This document shows positions 14,781-22,405 of a DNA stretch of 50,199 nt, piece by piece. The notes under the pieces are model-generated. The model had not been told where the DNA came from. It ran no database searches and saw nothing but the letters and a program-made list of their open reading frames with translations. Numbering within the stretch: the stretch's first letter is position 1; every line of letters starts with the position of its first letter. The stretch is from an uncultured Bacillota bacterium (lineage in GTDB: Bacteria > Bacillota_I > Bacilli_A > Erysipelotrichales > Erysipelotrichaceae): assembly GCA_946537295.1 (NCBI GenBank), contig CAMNFQ010000003.1, positions 1 to 50,199 on the forward strand, given 5' to 3'. A program made the position numbers and the translations under genes.

Positions 14781-17630
14781 ATGCCTGAAATGTCAAAAGC
14801 TTTCACCCCGCGTTATATGGGTGAAAAAAATCCAAGTGAGAAGATTCTGGCACTTGGAAAAAAGATTACAGATGTTGCCAAACACAAACTGTTTGGCATA
14901 ACAACTGATGATCCTGAGTATTGGGGATTAAGAACGATCTGTACTGACGAGATGGCCGATATAGCTCTTAAGATGAAAGTAAGAGCTCATTATACGCTTG
15001 ATGAGATGGTTCAATTGACAGGAATGGATAAGGAAAAACTTGAACCAATCCTGGAAGAAATGGCTCATAGAGGATTATTGGAATTTGATTATGGTGATCA
15101 TTTTACCAAAGATGGTCCAATCAAAGATGCGCCAAGAATCAAGAGATATCAGTTGCCGATGTTTGTACCGGGTTCTGCTGAATTCACCAATATGCTTAAA
15201 GAACAGATTGATGAGTTCCCTGAACTGGCACAGTTCTTTGAAAGGATGACATTTATCCCTCTTGCAGGTATAACAGAGATGGTTCCTCCAGGAGGTGCTG
15301 GTATCGGCATGCATGTCATCCCGGTAGAAAAAGCTATTTCACTTGAAAACAAGACTGCAGATATTGAACATATTTCTCACTGGTTAAAGAAATATGAAGG
15401 ACATCTGGGTGTAGGAATCTGTTCCTGCCGTTATGGAAGAGCTAAACTGGGCGAAGGTTCAGGTGATTCTTGTGAAGACTGGTGTATCAGTGTTGGCGAT
15501 ATGACAGATTATCTTGCTGAAACTGGTAAAGGACATAGCATCACTTATGAACAAGCCATTCAGATTTTGAAGAACGCTGAAGATAATGGCTTTGTACATC
15601 AGATAACTAATATCGATGGTGAAGATAAGATTTTTGCGATCTGTAACTGTAATGTAAATATCTGCAACGCCTTAAGAACATCACAGTTATTTAATACCCC
15701 TAACCTTTCCAGAAGTGCCTATACAGCAAAGGTTGATCCTAAAAACTGTGTAGCCTGTGGTAAATGCGTTGAATATTGCCCTGCGGGTGCCGTAAAACTT
15801 GGACAGAAACTGTGTACTAAAAACGGACCTGTAGTATATCCTAAACATGAACTTCCAGACCATATGTCCTGGGGTGAAGATAAATGGGATGAAAACTATC
15901 GTGACAATAACCGTATCAACTGTTATGATACCGGTACAGCTCCTTGTAAGACAGCCTGCCCTGCTCACATTGCGATTCAGGGTTATCTGAAAATGGCTTC
16001 TCAGGGAAGATATCAGGATGCTTTAGCGCTGATCAAAAAGGATAATCCATTCCCGGCAATCTGTGGCAGAGTCTGCAATAAACGTTGTGAAGACGCCTGT
16101 ACCAGAGGAATGATTGATCAGGCTGTTTCAATTGATGCCGTCAAGAAGTTTATTGCTGAACAGGATCTGAATAGCGAAACAAGATATATTCCTCCAGTAG
16201 TAATTCCATCAAATGTAGAAGATCATTGGAAACAGAAGATTGCGATCATCGGATCAGGTCCTGCAGGTTTATCTTGTGCATATTACCTGGCAGTAAAAGG
16301 TTATAAACCAACTGTATTTGAAAAGAATGCCTTCCCAGGCGGAATGATGCGCTATGGCATACCTTCCTATAAACTTGAAAAAGATGTTATCGATGCTGAG
16401 ATTGATGTATTAAGAGAACTTGGTGTTGAAATCAGATGTAATGTTGAAATCGGTAAAGATATTACATTAGATGAACTAAGAGCTCAGGGATACAAAGCTT
16501 TCTATATTGCTATTGGTTGTCAGGGTGGCAAACTTCCTGGTATTCCTAATGAGGATGCCAAAGGAACCTACCTTGCAGTTGACTTTTTGAAGAATGCATC
16601 GATAGATCAGAACCAGAAGATGAATGGTAAAGTTATCGTCATTGGCGGTGGTAATGTTGCAATCGACTGTGCCAGAACAGCACACAGATTTGGTGGTAAA
16701 GATGTTGAGATGTATTGTCTGGAATCCAGAGATACTATGCCTGCTACCAAACAGGAGATTCAGGAAGCAGAAGAAGAAAACATTATCATTAATAATGGCT
16801 GGGGTCCAAAAGAGATAACTTTGAATTCAGATGGAAGTATTAAGGATGTTATCTTTAAGAAATGTCTATCAACAATTGATGAACAAGGAAAATTCAATCC
16901 TAGCTATGATGAAGATAGTATAACTGTTGTTCCTGCAGATCATGTTATCTTTGCGATCGGTCAGTCAATCAATTGGGGTGATCTATTAAAAGATTCCAAG
17001 GTTGAATTCTGGCATGGCAACTACCCTGTCGCCGATCCATTAACATATCAGACTGCACAAGAAGATATCTTCGTTGGTGGAGATGTCTATTCAGGTCCTA
17101 AATTTGTTATTGATGCGATCGAACAAGGACATCAGGCTGCAGATTCATTGCACCGCTTTGTTCAGCCAGGTGCTTCAATGACCATAGGAAAAAACAGAAG
17201 ACAGTTCATTATGCTTGATAAAGATAATATTGAACTGGATGGATATGATCATGCTGGAAGACAGTTTGAAGGAATGGATGAATCATTTGATCATCGTAAT
17301 TCATTCAGAGATGGCCATAAGACCTTAACTGAAGAACAGGTCAAGATTGAAACATCGAGATGTCTATCCTGTGGTGCTTCAGTGGTAGATGAAAATAAGT
17401 GTATCGGATGTGGTATCTGTACAACAAAATGTGAATTTGATGCTATCCATCTGTTTAGAGATCATCCTCAAAACTCTAAGATGGTCAAATCAGAAGATAA
17501 ATTCAAGGCCATAATTCCATATGCTTTAAAACGTGGAGTCAAGATTGTTTTTGGTCCAAAGACGGAAGCAGAAAAACTTTCTCAGAAAAAACATAAGGAA
17601 TGGAAAAAAGCCCAGAAGGAAGCACAGTAA
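14781..17630 (+). CDS. Multidomain 4Fe-4S / FAD / NAD(P) oxidoreductase with GltD-like core
   Basis: A 949-residue fusion. Residues about 1-110 look winged-helix-like (HYTLDEMVQLTGMDKEKLEP). Around 211-235 is a first cysteine cluster (CSCR...C...C), and around 286-296 a second (ICNCNVNIC). A C-x2-C-x2-C-x3-C ferredoxin motif is near 322-334. From about 380 it is like glutamate synthase small subunit/NfnB: N-terminal Cys cluster (CKTACPAH, CGRVCNKRCEDAC), FAD site GSGPAGLSCA near 488, NAD(P) site GGGNVAIDCA near 620, and FVGGDVYSGPKFV near 765. A C-terminal iron-sulfur module lies at about 859-883 (CLSC...CIGCGIC...C). It probably transfers electrons between NAD(P)H and a ferredoxin-type partner (inference). 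It lies 1 base after hypB and directly before hypA. Confidence 0.8.
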   Translation: MPEMSKAFTPRYMGEKNPSEKILALGKKITDVAKHKLFGITTDDPEYWGLRTICTDEMADIALKMKVRAHYTLDEMVQLTGMDKEKLEPILEEMAHRGLLEFDYGDHFTKDGPIKDAPRIKRYQLPMFVPGSAEFTNMLKEQIDEFPELAQFFERMTFIPLAGITEMVPPGGAGIGMHVIPVEKAISLENKTADIEHISHWLKKYEGHLGVGICSCRYGRAKLGEGSGDSCEDWCISVGDMTDYLAETGKGHSITYEQAIQILKNAEDNGFVHQITNIDGEDKIFAICNCNVNICNALRTSQLFNTPNLSRSAYTAKVDPKNCVACGKCVEYCPAGAVKLGQKLCTKNGPVVYPKHELPDHMSWGEDKWDENYRDNNRINCYDTGTAPCKTACPAHIAIQGYLKMASQGRYQDALALIKKDNPFPAICGRVCNKRCEDACTRGMIDQAVSIDAVKKFIAEQDLNSETRYIPPVVIPSNVEDHWKQKIAIIGSGPAGLSCAYYLAVKGYKPTVFEKNAFPGGMMRYGIPSYKLEKDVIDAEIDVLRELGVEIRCNVEIGKDITLDELRAQGYKAFYIAIGCQGGKLPGIPNEDAKGTYLAVDFLKNASIDQNQKMNGKVIVIGGGNVAIDCARTAHRFGGKDVEMYCLESRDTMPATKQEIQEAEEENIIINNGWGPKEITLNSDGSIKDVIFKKCLSTIDEQGKFNPSYDEDSITVVPADHVIFAIGQSINWGDLLKDSKVEFWHGNYPVADPLTYQTAQEDIFVGGDVYSGPKFVIDAIEQGHQAADSLHRFVQPGASMTIGKNRRQFIMLDKDNIELDGYDHAGRQFEGMDESFDHRNSFRDGHKTLTEEQVKIETSRCLSCGASVVDENKCIGCGICTTKCEFDAIHLFRDHPQNSKMVKSEDKFKAIIPYALKRGVKIVFGPKTEAEKLSQKKHKEWKKAQKEAQ

Positions 17631-17975
17631 ATGCATGAACTTGGTGTAGTATTTCATGTAATAGACGAGATAGAAGATCTTGCACAAAAGAATAATGTCG
17701 AACATGTAAATAAAGTAACTTTACAGATTGGTACAGTCTCTGGCATTATACCGGATTATCTGGTTGATTGTTGGAACTGGGCTGTAACAAAACATGATAT
17801 TATGGCAAAATGTGAACTGATCATCGAAAAGATTGAAGCAGTGACACATTGTGAAGCATGTGGAAGAGATTACAATACGATCGTCTATGGTAAGACGTGT
17901 CCACATTGTGGAAGTACTGATACTTATCTGTTACAAGGAAATGAATTTATGATAAAAGAAATGGAAGTTGTTTAA
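17631..17975 (+). CDS. hypA: Nickel metallochaperone HypA
   Basis: A 114-residue HypA/HybF-family nickel and zinc protein. The N-terminal MHE motif contains the nickel-binding His2, which fixes the start at 17631, immediately after the preceding stop. The zinc site is C-x2-C (CEAC) and C-x2-C (CPHC) at about residues 74-95. HypA passes nickel to HypB or the target enzyme. It is the last gene of the hypB-oxidoreductase-hypA operon. Its stop lies within a hairpin shared with the convergent M20 peptidase gene. Confidence 0.94.
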   Translation: MHELGVVFHVIDEIEDLAQKNNVEHVNKVTLQIGTVSGIIPDYLVDCWNWAVTKHDIMAKCELIIEKIEAVTHCEACGRDYNTIVYGKTCPHCGSTDTYLLQGNEFMIKEMEVV

Positions 17976-17987
17976 CTTCCATTTTTA
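17961..17987. terminator. Shared terminator between hypA and the M20 peptidase gene
   Basis: A 9-bp ATGGAAGTT/AACTTCCAT stem (17961-17969 with 17974-17982) followed on the plus strand by a T run. On the minus strand a T-rich tail also follows. It contains the stops of both convergent genes (17973-17975 and 17974-17972), which overlap by 4 bases. Confidence 0.8.
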
Positions 17988-19099
17988 ATGTCTTTAAGAA
18001 TTGCATTGATCAGTTTGATACATGGTTCTACACTGTTTAGATCCATGTATTCCTTATCACTATGAGCAAAGGCTCCAAATGGTCCCATACCATCAATAAT
18101 ATAGGGACAGACTCCTGCTAGATGATTTGCATCTGATAATCCCCCACGTTTCTGGATTTCAAATTCCATTCCCAGATCTTGAGCAATACCTTTTACTCTG
18201 TTGATATACTTCCACCCTTCTTCGCTTTGAATCCATGGTGGAGTTTCGTATTTATTTTTTACTGATACTTTCACTCCTTTTACAAAAGGCTCGCCATTGA
18301 TCAGGTCCGATATGACTTTGTTTATTCTGTCTCTTTCATTTAGTTCAGTATATCGGAATTCCAGTTCCATATAAGCGTAATCAGCAACCGCATTTACAAC
18401 AGTTCCACCATTCACAACACCGACATTGACACTGGTATCTTTCTGTTCGTTTTTTAAAGATGAAATTAAAGTAATATAATGAGCCATTTCTTCAATTGCG
18501 GAAGCATTAGGATTTTTGAAAATAAATCCGGCATGACATGGTATACCATGAAATTCTATAAGATAATTTGATTTTCCTTTTCTTTCACAGACATGGCCTT
18601 TTCCTTCATCCTGGGAAGATTCCATTATAAATACTCTTTTACTTTTTGCAGCAATCTTTTTTAACAGATCTGCTGAATAGATACTGCTGATTTCTTCATC
18701 GGGATTATACAGCATACAGATATTCAGATCTTTAAGATTATCAGCTAAATCTTTGGCAATATAATACATAGCCAGATCGCCACTTTTCATATCTTCTACG
18801 CCTGGTCCGTAACAAAGATTGTCTACTCTTTTAAATGGTCTTTCATCTACAGTTCCATCAGGAAAAACGGTATCCATATGGCCAATAAACAAGGCATCAT
18901 AATTATCATTGGCATTATTATAGATTTCTAATACTGGTCCTGTTTTATCAGATACGTCATGTGTAATGATATTCCAGCCTATCTGTCTATACCATTCGCT
19001 TAGATAATCTGCAACCTTACATATTCCTTCCTTGTTTCTTGAACCACAGTCAATATTTACCAAGGTTGATAGTTTTTCTACATATTCATCAATGTTCAT
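17972..19099 (-). CDS. M20-family zinc metallopeptidase
   Basis: A 375-residue cytoplasmic M20 peptidase of the ArgE/DapE/carboxypeptidase G2 group. Zinc-ligand motifs are GHMDTVFPDGT (His and catalytic Asp), GPGVEDMKSGD (bridging Asp), PDEEISS (catalytic Glu and zinc Glu) and a late His near AHSDKEYM. A dimerisation domain sits in the middle (about 175-285). It could hydrolyse peptides, N-acyl amino acids or folyl-glutamates; the substrate cannot be assigned. It is monocistronic. TATAAT lies 6 bases before the ATG with no Shine-Dalgarno, so it is probably leaderless. Confidence 0.88.
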   Translation of the reverse strand: MNIDEYVEKLSTLVNIDCGSRNKEGICKVADYLSEWYRQIGWNIITHDVSDKTGPVLEIYNNANDNYDALFIGHMDTVFPDGTVDERPFKRVDNLCYGPGVEDMKSGDLAMYYIAKDLADNLKDLNICMLYNPDEEISSIYSADLLKKIAAKSKRVFIMESSQDEGKGHVCERKGKSNYLIEFHGIPCHAGFIFKNPNASAIEEMAHYITLISSLKNEQKDTSVNVGVVNGGTVVNAVADYAYMELEFRYTELNERDRINKVISDLINGEPFVKGVKVSVKNKYETPPWIQSEEGWKYINRVKGIAQDLGMEFEIQKRGGLSDANHLAGVCPYIIDGMGPFGAFAHSDKEYMDLNSVEPCIKLINAILKDIKNGS

Positions 19100-19105
19100 A
19101 AACTT

Positions 19106-19111
19106 ATTATA
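19106..19111 (-). promoter_or_regulatory. -10 box of the M20 peptidase gene
   Basis: Minus-strand TATAAT ends exactly 6 bases before the ATG at 19099. It follows, and slightly overlaps, the T tract of the tRNA-operon terminator. Confidence 0.55.
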
Positions 19112-19136
19112 ATAAAAAAGCTCAGAAATGAGCTTT
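19111..19136 (-). terminator. Terminator of the infC-rpmI-rplT-tRNA operon
   Basis: An AAAGCTCA/TGAGCTTT 8-bp stem (19136-19129 with 19124-19117) with a 4-base loop and a T run on the minus strand. It lies 10 bases past the tRNA 3' end. Confidence 0.85.
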
Positions 19137-19145
19137 ATTTGTATA

Positions 19146-19221
19146 TGGTGACCTGTATGGGATTTGAACCCATGAATGTCGCCTTGAGAGGGCGATGTGT
19201 TAACCGTTTCACCAACAGGCC
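19146..19221 (-). tRNA. tRNA-Glu, anticodon CUC
   Basis: The minus strand folds into a complete tRNA: acceptor GGCCTGT/ACAGGTC (one G-U), short D stem GTG/CAC, anticodon stem TCGCC/GGCGA with loop CTCTCAA, T arm with GGTTCAAATC, discriminator A and an encoded CCA. The anticodon CUC reads GAG. The body is the standard bacterial tRNA-Glu. It lies 22 bases after rplT and before the terminator, so it is probably processed from the ribosomal transcript. Confidence 0.95.
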
Positions 19222-19243
19222 ATAAAGGAGCAAAGCTCCTTAA

Positions 19244-19597
19244 TTATTTAGCGTTTTTTGCAGTATCACAGATCTTGGCAAAATCTTCAGGATTGTGAAT
19301 AGCTATTTCAGAAAGCATCTTTCTGTTTACTGTTACACCAGCTGTTTTTAAGCCATGCATAAGCTTAGAATATGAAAGACCATTCATTCTTGCTGCAGCA
19401 TTGATTCTGGCGATCCAGAGTTTTCTCATATCTCTCTTAAGTTCTCTTCTGTGGATATAAGAATACTTCCATGAATGCATTACCTGCTCATGAGCGGTTC
19501 TGTATAACAGATGTTTAGAACCGAAATAGCCGGAAGCGGCCTTTAAGATTTTCTTTCTTCTGTTTCTTGTAGGAGTTGATCCTTTTACTCTAGCCAT
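19244..19597 (-). CDS. rplT: 50S ribosomal protein L20
   Basis: A 117-residue basic protein needed early in 50S assembly, binding 23S rRNA domain I. Family patterns are [18 protein letters not shown] at the N-terminus (18 residues), [16 protein letters not shown] and [17 protein letters not shown]. In infC operons L20 also represses its own transcript through the leader. It is the third gene of infC-rpmI-rplT, 14 bases after rpmI. A small GGAGC/GCTCC hairpin lies between its stop and the tRNA; it lacks a T tail and may be a processing site. Confidence 0.97.
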   Translation of the reverse strand: MARVKGSTPTRNRRKKILKAASGYFGSKHLLYRTAHEQVMHSWKYSYIHRRELKRDMRKLWIARINAAARMNGLSYSKLMHGLKTAGVTVNRKMLSEIAIHNPEDFAKICDTAKNAK

Positions 19598-19611
19598 TAT
19601 CTCTTATCCTC

Positions 19612-19806
19612 CTAACCCTGTAATAACTCTCTATCTCTCTTGACTACTGTCTTATGTACTAGAGATGGTTTGTGTAAATGTTTGTTCTGTTTGTGTGTTT
19701 TGTTGGTAGCAAAGTGAGAAGTATAGTTAGAATACTTTCTTAATTTGCCTGTACCAGTAACTTTTACTCTTTTAGCAAAAGTCTTTTTTGTTTTCATCTT
19801 TGGCAT
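19612..19806 (-). CDS. rpmI: 50S ribosomal protein L35
   Basis: A 64-residue lysine-rich ribosomal protein with the L35 signature PKMKTKKTFAKRVKVTGTGK (N-terminal 20 residues) and KQNKHLHKPSLV. It lies between infC (13 bases away) and rplT, the universal order. The length is normal. Confidence 0.97.
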   Translation of the reverse strand: MPKMKTKKTFAKRVKVTGTGKLRKYSNYTSHFATNKTHKQNKHLHKPSLVHKTVVKRDRELLQG

Positions 19807-19819
19807 TTTATCTTCCCTC

Positions 19820-20344
19820 CTATTTTTTCTTAGGTGTTAAAACACAAGACATGATGTTGCCTTCAAGCTTAGGTTGCTTGTCAACTGTAGCTATATCAGA
19901 CAGTTTTTCAATAAACTGATTCATGATTTCCAGACCAACTTCCTGTCTGGTCATCATACGTCCTCTGAATCGCATATCGATCTTGACCTTCATACCTGAT
20001 TCAATCCATTTTCTGCACTGTTTCAGTTTAGTTTCAAAATCGTGAGTGTCGATAACAGGTGAAAGACGGATAGGTTTGATCTCAGTGACCTGCTGCTTTC
20101 TCTTGTTTTCCTTAGCTTTTTTCTGCGCTTCAAAACGATACCTGCCATAATCCAGCATTTTGCATACTGGTGGCTGAGTGTTTGGAGATACACAAAGTAA
20201 ATCCAAATCCTGATCATAAGCTTGCTGTAATGCCTCATTTCTTGACATTACACCCAGTTGGCTACCATCTGGGCCGATAACCATTACTTCACGAAAACGG
20301 ATATTTTCGTTTACCAGGTCATCATTTCCACGTTTTCTTGTTAT
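19820..20344 (-). CDS. infC: Translation initiation factor IF-3 (AUA start)
   Basis: IF-3 keeps 30S subunits free and proofreads start codon choice. The ATG at 20284 would remove the conserved N-terminal segment. Upstream the frame stays open and encodes RKRGNDDLVNENIRFREVMV, a normal IF-3 beginning. The only plausible start is AUA at 20344-20342, preceded 7 bases away by GGGGGT. This gives 174 residues, the family length. IF-3 discriminates against non-standard starts, so a rare codon here allows autoregulation, as known for AUU in E. coli. The C-domain pattern KVKIDMRFRGRMM is intact. First gene of infC-rpmI-rplT. Confidence 0.92.
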   Translation of the reverse strand: MTRKRGNDDLVNENIRFREVMVIGPDGSQLGVMSRNEALQQAYDQDLDLLCVSPNTQPPVCKMLDYGRYRFEAQKKAKENKRKQQVTEIKPIRLSPVIDTHDFETKLKQCRKWIESGMKVKIDMRFRGRMMTRQEVGLEIMNQFIEKLSDIATVDKQPKLEGNIMSCVLTPKKK

Positions 20345-20488
20345 AGTTTTTACCCCCGAATTTTAAATAAAAAGTGAGACAAAGCCCACTTTAGATATCG
20401 TTACATTTCGTAGCAATATACCCAAGATCTATAGATCATCAGGTGAGAAGTGGCCTTCTTCTTTCTACATCCTTTTTATTACTCGTTT
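20345..20488 (-). promoter_or_regulatory. infC operon leader, L20-type attenuator
   Basis: The transcript leader contains an early terminator (20392-20361). A distant upstream segment (20455-20448) can pair 7 of 8 bases with the 5' arm of that terminator (20391-20384). That mutually exclusive fold is the logic of L20-leader autoregulation in Firmicutes. Binding of L20 is inferred, not visible. Confidence 0.65.
20361..20392 (-). terminator. Attenuator hairpin in the infC leader
   Basis: On the minus strand AAAGTGGG pairs with CTCACTTT, followed by TTATTT. It lies just upstream of the infC ribosome site, so it would control entry into the operon. Confidence 0.7.
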
Positions 20489-20517
20489 ATTTAACCATAT
20501 CTTTGATTATCTGTCAA
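20489..20517 (-). promoter_or_regulatory. Promoter of the infC operon
   Basis: A perfect minus-strand TTGACA (20517-20512), 17-base spacer and TTAAAT (20494-20489). It gives a leader of about 140 bases before the AUA start. Confidence 0.75.
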
Positions 20518-20545
20518 ATTTCTTTATATATATTTCAATTTTATG

Positions 20546-20575
20546 TTGACATTTGTTTACATTATAGCTTATATT
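20546..20575 (+). promoter_or_regulatory. Promoter of the lysine-riboswitch transporter operon
   Basis: A perfect TTGACA at 20546-20551 with TATATT at 20570-20575 (18-base spacing). It lies 19 bases before the riboswitch. Confidence 0.75.
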
Positions 20576-20593
20576 TGAAAAGTAAAAAAACTG

Positions 20594-20750
20594 TGTATAG
20601 AGGTAGCGATGCAGATGAGTACTATGAGGAGTCGGCAGACTATGAATCATAGGAAAGGCAACCATCGCCGAATGATCAGATGGGCACAAATGATCATGGG
20701 GTCTTAGGGAATACTTAAGACACTCCTACTTATGTAGAGGCGCTATTACT
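20594..20750 (+). promoter_or_regulatory. Lysine riboswitch (L-box) aptamer
   Basis: The conserved L-box words occur in order: AGAGGTAGCGATG, TGAGGAGTC, GCCGAA, GGGTCTTA and GAGGCGCTA. Helices can be paired directly: P1 GTATAG with CTATTAC; GCGATG 20606-20611 with CATCGC 20663-20668; CTATGA 20622-20627 with TCATAG 20647-20652; ATGATCA 20672-20678 with TGATCAT 20691-20697; GTCTTA 20701-20706 with TAAGAC 20716-20721. This is the five-helix junction of the lysine aptamer. With lysine bound it should favour the terminator at 20765 and shut off the transporter. Confidence 0.93.
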
Positions 20751-20764
20751 TACTTTCGATAAGG

Positions 20765-20792
20765 TCGTATGTGATAGTGCATACGATTTTTT
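20765..20792 (+). terminator. Riboswitch-controlled terminator
   Basis: TCGTATGT pairs with GCATACGA (20765-20772 with 20779-20786), then six T. It lies between the lysine aptamer and the start of the binding-protein gene and forms the expression platform. Confidence 0.88.
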
Positions 20793-20811
20793 ACTGAAAG
20801 GAAGAAAAAAT

Positions 20812-21630
20812 ATGAAAAAAATCTTAATCGTTCTTATGCTTATGCTTCTTGTTGGATGTGGTACATCTAACAATTCTACTGCACCTGAGACTAATGAAGA
20901 AGTTCTGCGTGTTGGTATGGAGTGTGACTATGCTCCTTTCAACTGGACCCAGGTTTCTGGCTCAGATACAGCTGTACAGATCTCTTCTGTTGACTATGCT
21001 GATGGGTATGATGTTGTTATGGCTACTGCAATTGCAAATGCAATCGGCAGAAAAGTTGAAATTGTCAAAACCGAATGGGATGCACTTATTCCTTCTTTAA
21101 ATGCCGGTGCAATCGATTGTATCATCGCCGGTATGACCGAAACACCTGAACGTGCTCAGGAAGTAAGTTTCACTACTCCTTACTATGAATCACAGATGGT
21201 AGTTATCGTTAGAAAAGATTCTGAACTGGCTAATATTACCGATATTCAGCAGTTATCAGGCTATAACGTACTTGGCCAGGCTAATACAACATATGATGAA
21301 ATCATCGATCAGATCAATGGTGTCAATCATATGGTTCCTTTAGCTACTTATCCTCGTATGGTCCTTTCTTTACAATCTGGTGAAGCCGATGCTCTGACAG
21401 CTGAACTTCCAGTTGCTAATGGTGTTGTTTCTGCCAATCCAGATCTTGCTATCGTAACATTTGATGAAGGCAAAGGATTTGTTGTTGATACATCTGTTTC
21501 CATTGCAGTCGCAAAAGAAAACACTGATCTGTTAAATCAGATCCAGGCTGCTTTAGATAATATCAGCGAAGATCAGCGTCTGCAGATGATGCAGGATGCA
21601 GTTGACAGACAGCCTGCAATAGAGGGATAA
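20812..21630 (+). CDS. Amino-acid ABC transporter substrate-binding lipoprotein (probably lysine)
   Basis: A 272-residue family-3 solute-binding protein. The signal peptide ends in a lipobox LVGC with lipidated C16, so the protein is anchored on the outer face of the membrane. Family segments include VGMECDYAPFNW, GYDVVMATAIANAIG, DCIIAGMTETPER, FTTPYYES and a late SIAVAKENTDLLNQI. Family 3 covers polar and basic amino acids. The lysine riboswitch upstream points to lysine (inference). A purine-rich GAAAGGAAG ribosome site precedes the ATG. Permease and ATPase follow immediately. Confidence 0.92.
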   Translation: MKKILIVLMLMLLVGCGTSNNSTAPETNEEVLRVGMECDYAPFNWTQVSGSDTAVQISSVDYADGYDVVMATAIANAIGRKVEIVKTEWDALIPSLNAGAIDCIIAGMTETPERAQEVSFTTPYYESQMVVIVRKDSELANITDIQQLSGYNVLGQANTTYDEIIDQINGVNHMVPLATYPRMVLSLQSGEADALTAELPVANGVVSANPDLAIVTFDEGKGFVVDTSVSIAVAKENTDLLNQIQAALDNISEDQRLQMMQDAVDRQPAIEG

Positions 21631-21631
21631 G

Positions 21632-22405
21632 ATGTCTCTTTCTAAGTGTTTTGAAATACTTACAAAATATTTTCCAAGCTTTCTTTTAGGCATCAGGACA
21701 ACACTGATCGTTGCCTTGACTGGTACATTGATTGGTTTGCTTATCGGTTTATTAGTTGGCGGAATCAGGGCTATCAAGCTTGATAAAACTGCTTCCAAAA
21801 CAAATAAGATAATTAAAGCTGTAATTGATGGAATACTTAAGATTTATATTGAAGTATTCCGTGGCACACCAATGATGGTACAGGCTGTCTTCATCTACTA
21901 TCTTGTTTATACCAATATTGTCAGATGGGACAAGATGTTTGCGGCTATATTTGTCATATCTATCAATACTGGTGCCTATATGGCCGAAATTATCAGATCA
22001 GGTATCCAGGCTGTTGATCCGGGACAGAATGAAGCAGCGCGTTCTCTAGGTCTTTCTGCGATGCAGACGATGATGAACATCGTCTTGCCTCAGGCCATCA
22101 GAAACGCCTTCCCTGCTATCGGAAATGAGCTTATTGTTAACATTAAGGATAGTTCTGTTCTGATGATTATTTCAATCACAGAACTTATGTTCCAGTCAAA
22201 TTCTATTGCGGGTACAACATATCGTTTTACGGAGACTTATTTTGTTACGGCAATGATCTATCTTTTCATGACAAGTATTTCCAGCGTTATTCTTAATGCT
22301 GTAGAAAAAAAGATTAATCATACCAGAACGTCATTGCCACAGTCAGATACCAGTATTGAAAGTATTGTAATTGCTAAAAAAGGAGCTGATCATGTCAATA
22401 ATTGA
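21632..22405 (+). CDS. Amino-acid ABC transporter permease (HisM/GlnP family)
   Basis: A 257-residue inner-membrane permease with about five membrane helices. The EAA loop that docks the ATPase reads [20 protein letters not shown] (20 residues). The typical FRGTPMMVQ segment lies after the first helices. The gene begins 1 base after the binding-protein stop and overlaps the ATPase gene by 14 bases. A lysine substrate is inferred from the operon's riboswitch, not from this sequence. Confidence 0.92.
   Translation: MSLSKCFEILTKYFPSFLLGIRTTLIVALTGTLIGLLIGLLVGGIRAIKLDKTASKTNKIIKAVIDGILKIYIEVFRGTPMMVQAVFIYYLVYTNIVRWDKMFAAIFVISINTGAYMAEIIRSGIQAVDPGQNEAARSLGLSAMQTMMNIVLPQAIRNAFPAIGNELIVNIKDSSVLMIISITELMFQSNSIAGTTYRFTETYFVTAMIYLFMTSISSVILNAVEKKINHTRTSLPQSDTSIESIVIAKKGADHVNN

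Noticed and set aside
15075-15314. Antisense open frames within the 949-residue oxidoreductase
   Set aside because: They follow from the codon use of the sense gene, and none has a promoter or ribosome site.
19222-19243. GGAGC/GCTCC hairpin between rplT and the tRNA as a terminator
   Set aside because: It has no T tract on the minus strand, and the tRNA lies just beyond it. A processing site or chance hairpin is more likely.
20443-20652. A 69-codon open frame on the plus strand before the ABC transporter
   Set aside because: It runs through the infC leader region, the transporter promoter and the lysine aptamer. It has no ribosome site and its sequence is explained by RNA structure.
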